Positions 41,645 to 44,425 of a stretch of DNA of 44,425 nt are shown here, piece by piece. Location of the stretch: assembly GCA_002414665.1 (NCBI GenBank), contig DIAF01000032.1, positions 1-44,425 on the forward strand, read 5' to 3'. The stretch's first letter is position 1. Every line of letters begins with the position of its first letter. The notes under the pieces are model-generated. The model saw only the letters and a program-made list of their open reading frames with translations. It ran no database searches and had not been told where the DNA came from. The DNA is from Halieaceae bacterium UBA5085. GTDB lineage: Bacteria; Pseudomonadota; Gammaproteobacteria; Pseudomonadales; Halieaceae. The translations under genes were made by a program, and so were the position numbers.

Positions 41645-42553
41645 ATGGACTTTACTGTCTGCCCGCTATCCGGGGGTGTGGGTGTCGAGGTGCTGGGACT
41701 GGACCCGGACAATGCCATTTCCGAGGCATCAGCGCGCGCGCTGCGCGATCTATGGCTGGACGCGGGCGTGATCCTGTTTCGCGGCATAGGCACATCGCCG
41801 GAGGCGCTGTTGAATATCTCACGCTGCCTCGGTGATCTGGAGCCTCATCCCATCGAGCACTTCCGCCTGCCCGGGTATCCCGAACTCATTCTGCTCAGCA
41901 ACGAGAAAACGCTCACGGGTCCCGTATACGAGTTCGACGGTGTCGCCACGTATGGCCGCATTCCCTGGCACACGGACCTCGCGTTTACCACTACACCCAA
42001 CGCGGGGGCTGTCCTGCGTATGGTGCGCAACAGTGAGCACGGGGGGCAGACCGGTTGGATCGACACCGCACTGGCCTATGATGCGCTGGATGCAGCAACA
42101 CAGAAGCATATTGAGGGGCTTGAGGCACGCTATATCTTTTGCCCGGACTTGAGCGCCATGCGCTTTAACACCCCGGGTGGCAAGTTGCTCAAGTCTTCCA
42201 TCAAGGGCCTGCCCACCTTCCCGCCTGTAGCCCACCCGCTGGTCTGGGTACATCCGGAAACCGGCAGGCGCATTCTGAATATCAGTACTCTGAATATTCA
42301 GTGCATTGAGGGCATGCCGCAGGCGGAGAGTGACGCGCTGATTGAAAAGCTGGTCGCGCACACGCTGCAGCCGCGCTTCCAGTATATCCACCTTTGGGAA
42401 AACAACGACGTTGTCGCCTGGGATAACCGCCGCACCATGCATATGGCCTTCGGCCATCCGGTAGACGAGACACGTATTGTGCAGCGCAGCACCATTCGCG
42501 GTACGGTGAAAATGGGTCGTGTGATTGAGACGTGTGAGGAGCAGACAGCATGA
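41645..42553 (+). CDS. TauD/TfdA-family 2-oxoglutarate/Fe(II) dioxygenase
   Basis: A 302-residue non-heme iron enzyme that hydroxylates a substrate while decarboxylating 2-oxoglutarate. The 2-His-1-carboxylate triad is visible: His109 and Asp111 in WHTDLAF and His266 in TMHMAFG; Arg281 in RIVQRSTIRG likely holds the oxoglutarate. A near-perfect AAGGAGG (41631-41637) precedes ATG 41645. Its stop overlaps the next ATG (ATGA). Coupled to an N-acyl-D-amino-acid deacylase-type hydrolase, its substrate may be an N-acyl or amino-acid-like compound; that is inference. Confidence 0.92.
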   Translation: MDFTVCPLSGGVGVEVLGLDPDNAISEASARALRDLWLDAGVILFRGIGTSPEALLNISRCLGDLEPHPIEHFRLPGYPELILLSNEKTLTGPVYEFDGVATYGRIPWHTDLAFTTTPNAGAVLRMVRNSEHGGQTGWIDTALAYDALDAATQKHIEGLEARYIFCPDLSAMRFNTPGGKLLKSSIKGLPTFPPVAHPLVWVHPETGRRILNISTLNIQCIEGMPQAESDALIEKLVAHTLQPRFQYIHLWENNDVVAWDNRRTMHMAFGHPVDETRIVQRSTIRGTVKMGRVIETCEEQTA

Positions 42554-44277
42554 GCGAATTTGATCTGGTCATCCGTGGCGGCACGGTAGTAGACGGCAGC
42601 GGCGGTGAACCGCATGTCGCGGATGTCGCTATCAACGGCTCGGCCGTTGCCGCAGTAGGGCGTAGCCTGGGGCGGGGTCGAGAAGAGATAGACGCGCGCG
42701 GAATGCTGGTAACTCCCGGATTTGTTGACGTGCATACACACTACGATGGCCATGTGACCTGGGAGAACCGTCTCCGCCCCTCATCGTGCCACGGTGTCAC
42801 CACCGCCATTATGGGCAACTGCGGTGTCGGCTTTGCCCCCTGTCGAAAGCAGGACCGCGATACGCTGATTCGCCTCATGGACGGCGTGGAGGACATACCC
42901 TTCCCGGTACTTGCGGAAGGCTTACCCTGGACCTGGGAAAGCTTCCCGGAATACCTCGATGTACTGGCTGGGCGCGACTACGATATGGACGTTGGCGGCT
43001 ATCTGCCGCACGCGGCCCTGCGAGTTTATGTGATGGGTGAACGCGGTGCCCGGCGGGAACCTGCAACCCAGGTCGACATCGACCAGATGTGCGCGCTGCT
43101 GGAGCGGGCGCTGGAAGCCGGCGCCATGGGGATTGGCACATCGCGCACGCTGTTCCACCGGGCCAGCGACGGCTCGCCAATTCCGACTCTGGATGCCACC
43201 AACGAAGAGCTGCTGGCGCTCGCGCGCACCTTGCGCAAGGTTGGTAAAGGTGTGTTTCAGATCGTGGAGGATGTGCACCTGCCCGGCAAGGATGTCAGCG
43301 TTCTTCGCCAGCTCGCGGAGACGTCCGGGCGCCCGCTGACATTTTCCATGGGAACAGGCAATACCGGTCCACAGATATGGCCGCATTTGCTAAAAGGTCT
43401 GGAGGAGGCCAATGCGGCCGGGGTTACTGTCAAGGGGCAGGTGATGCCGCGGGCGATCGGAATGATGCTGGGCGTAGAGCTTACCCTCAACCCGTTTTAC
43501 ACCACTGCAGGTTACCGCGAGGTCGCGGACTTGCCGCTCGTCGAGCGCCTGGCCGCGCTGCGTGACCCTGAACGTCGCGCACGCATTCTGGCCGAACCGA
43601 CAGATCCCGATCCGGCGCTGGTGCTCGGTCGCATGGTGCGCGACTTTGACTATATGTTCCTGCTCGGTGATCCACCGGATTACGAGCAGCCCTGGGAACA
43701 GAGCATTGCCGGGCGCGCGCAGGCGCAGGGCATCAGCGCGGCAGAGCTGGCCTACGACCTTATGGTCCAGGGCGAGCGCGGTACGGTGTTGTATCTGGCG
43801 ATGGCCAACTATGCCGATGGCAGCCTCGATGCGGTGGGCGAAATACTGCGCCACCCGGATGTCTTGCCGGGTCTGGGCGACGGCGGTGCACACTCATCCA
43901 CTATCTGCGACGGTAGCTACTCGACCTTTGCGCTCAGCCATTGGGGGCGCGACCGTCCTGCAGGAAGGATTCCCGTGCCAGAGCTGGTGCATCGCCTGAG
44001 CAGGGCAACAGCGCGCATCATGGGGCTCGAGGACCGCGGCCTGCTGGCCCCGGGGTACAAGGCCGATATCAACGTGATTGATTTTGACCGGCTGGCCCTG
44101 CATGTGCCGGAAATCACTTACGATTTGCCCGGCGGCGGGCGGCGCCTGGTGCAGCGCGCTGAAGGTTATGTGGCGACCCTCGTCAGTGGCGTTCCGGTCT
44201 ACCGCAATGGCGAGGCGACAGGTGCCTTGCCCGGCAAGCTGGTGCGCGGTCAGCGGCCGGCGCCGGTACAGCGTTAG
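42550..44277 (+). CDS. N-acyl-D-amino-acid deacylase-type amidohydrolase
   Basis: A 575-residue TIM-barrel amidohydrolase. DVHTHYDGH (60-68) supplies two metal His, and GNCGVGFAP with Cys91 matches the metal-bridging Cys of D-aminoacylases. Near the C-terminus LGDGGAHSSTICDGSYS holds a further catalytic Asp. The N-terminal beta-sandwich starts FDLVIRGGTVVDGSG. Length exceeds classical D-aminoacylases (about 480), placing it in the larger uncharacterised branch. It is translationally coupled to the dioxygenase. Amide, carbamate or ring hydrolysis is expected; the specific substrate is not known. Confidence 0.9.
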   Translation: MSEFDLVIRGGTVVDGSGGEPHVADVAINGSAVAAVGRSLGRGREEIDARGMLVTPGFVDVHTHYDGHVTWENRLRPSSCHGVTTAIMGNCGVGFAPCRKQDRDTLIRLMDGVEDIPFPVLAEGLPWTWESFPEYLDVLAGRDYDMDVGGYLPHAALRVYVMGERGARREPATQVDIDQMCALLERALEAGAMGIGTSRTLFHRASDGSPIPTLDATNEELLALARTLRKVGKGVFQIVEDVHLPGKDVSVLRQLAETSGRPLTFSMGTGNTGPQIWPHLLKGLEEANAAGVTVKGQVMPRAIGMMLGVELTLNPFYTTAGYREVADLPLVERLAALRDPERRARILAEPTDPDPALVLGRMVRDFDYMFLLGDPPDYEQPWEQSIAGRAQAQGISAAELAYDLMVQGERGTVLYLAMANYADGSLDAVGEILRHPDVLPGLGDGGAHSSTICDGSYSTFALSHWGRDRPAGRIPVPELVHRLSRATARIMGLEDRGLLAPGYKADINVIDFDRLALHVPEITYDLPGGGRRLVQRAEGYVATLVSGVPVYRNGEATGALPGKLVRGQRPAPVQR

Positions 44278-44279
44278 CG

Positions 44280-44313
44280 CCACCGGCGCCGGGCGTCAGT
44301 GCGCCGCCGGTGG
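44280..44313. terminator. Hairpin between convergent genes
   Basis: CCACCGGCG (44280-44288) and CGCCGGTGG (44305-44313) form a 9-bp stem just after the amidohydrolase stop, overlapping the 3' end of the minus-strand gene. No U-run in either direction. Confidence 0.4.
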
Positions 44314-44425
44314 CCGGTACCAGATCGGCGAGGTCCACGCGCGCTCCTGCAGGGTGGCAGGGACCTCCTCTGGCAGCGGCAGGCCAGTGCGCAGGCTGTC
44401 CCAGGTGCTCCAGCGGCAGGTGGGG
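44296..44425 (-). CDS. Probable DUF3604-family protein, 3' end only
   Basis: On the minus strand a frame open to the window edge ends in TGA (44296-44298). The last 42 residues read TLQERAWTSPIWYRPPAAH at the C-terminus; RAWxSPIWY is characteristic of DUF3604 (PHP-like) proteins of marine Proteobacteria. Only about 6 % of a usual 600+ residue protein is present, so the assignment rests on that short motif. It is convergent with the amidohydrolase gene. Confidence 0.65.
   Translation of the reverse strand, partial: PTCRWSTWDSLRTGLPLPEEVPATLQERAWTSPIWYRPPAAH

Noticed and set aside
1..44425. CRISPR array, insertion sequence or complete integrase
   Set aside because: Looked for regular direct repeats, transposase and integrase signatures; none were seen.

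Overview
The window looks like a chromosomal segment of a marine-type gammaproteobacterium. The left edge carries the order ftsH-folP-glmM-tpiA-secG-tRNA-Leu(GAG), which is the usual gammaproteobacterial arrangement. The abundance of TonB-dependent receptors, Baeyer-Villiger monooxygenases, CoA ligases and short-chain dehydrogenases to its right resembles catabolic specialists such as the Halieaceae/Spongiibacteraceae; that family-level placement is inference only.

Region 1 (1-4650) is core: the C-terminal half of ftsH, then folP, glmM, tpiA, secG and a complete tRNA-Leu. In most gammaproteobacteria rimP-nusA-infB follows this tRNA. Here a catabolic region follows instead. The junction (4651-5636) holds no intact gene, only a frameshifted remnant of an M20 amidohydrolase on the minus strand.

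Region 2 (5637-35825) is a catabolic locus of about 30 kb that appears to be one regulon. It opens with a TetR-family regulator that has a basic, histone-like C-terminal tail. The transcription units are: BVMO with N-terminal extension, enoyl-CoA hydratase and hydroxyacyl-CoA dehydrogenase (6624-10291); acyl-CoA dehydrogenase, CoA ligase, tandem SnoaL-like protein and MFS transporter (10396-15298); TonB receptor, GST and two SDR/heme-c propeller pairs (15508-24166); a second TonB receptor, a terminator, and a thiolase (24450-27964); a second BVMO on the minus strand (28023-29645); two MaoC-like proteins, a DUF35 protein, a lipid-transfer-type thiolase, a CoA ligase and an SDR (29855-35039); and a metal-dependent cyclase-family hydrolase on the minus strand (35052-35825). 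A palindrome TCAAC-N6-GTTGA sits at the promoters of six of these units (both divergent units at 29.7 kb share one pair), and a 9/10 version lies upstream of the tetR gene. At both TonB-receptor promoters two copies sit exactly 39 bp apart, one on the -35 and one on the -10. I read this as one substrate-responsive TetR regulon: outer-membrane uptake, periplasmic redox or lyase chemistry, BVMO oxygen insertion, CoA activation, beta-oxidation and side-chain retro-aldol cleavage. The substrate is not known; a bulky ketone-bearing terpenoid, steroid-like or aromatic compound is the inference.

Region 3 (36074-44425) lacks that operator. It holds a ClC-type chloride channel/antiporter with CBS domains, a third TonB receptor, a LuxR-type regulator (minus strand), a TauD-like dioxygenase overlapping an N-acyl-D-amino-acid deacylase-type amidohydrolase, and the 3' end of a probable DUF3604 gene on the minus strand.

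The most notable observations are the shared operator with fixed paired geometry, the duplicated heme-c/beta-propeller envelope proteins, and a MaoC pair that seems to split the hydratase Asp/His motif between two genes.
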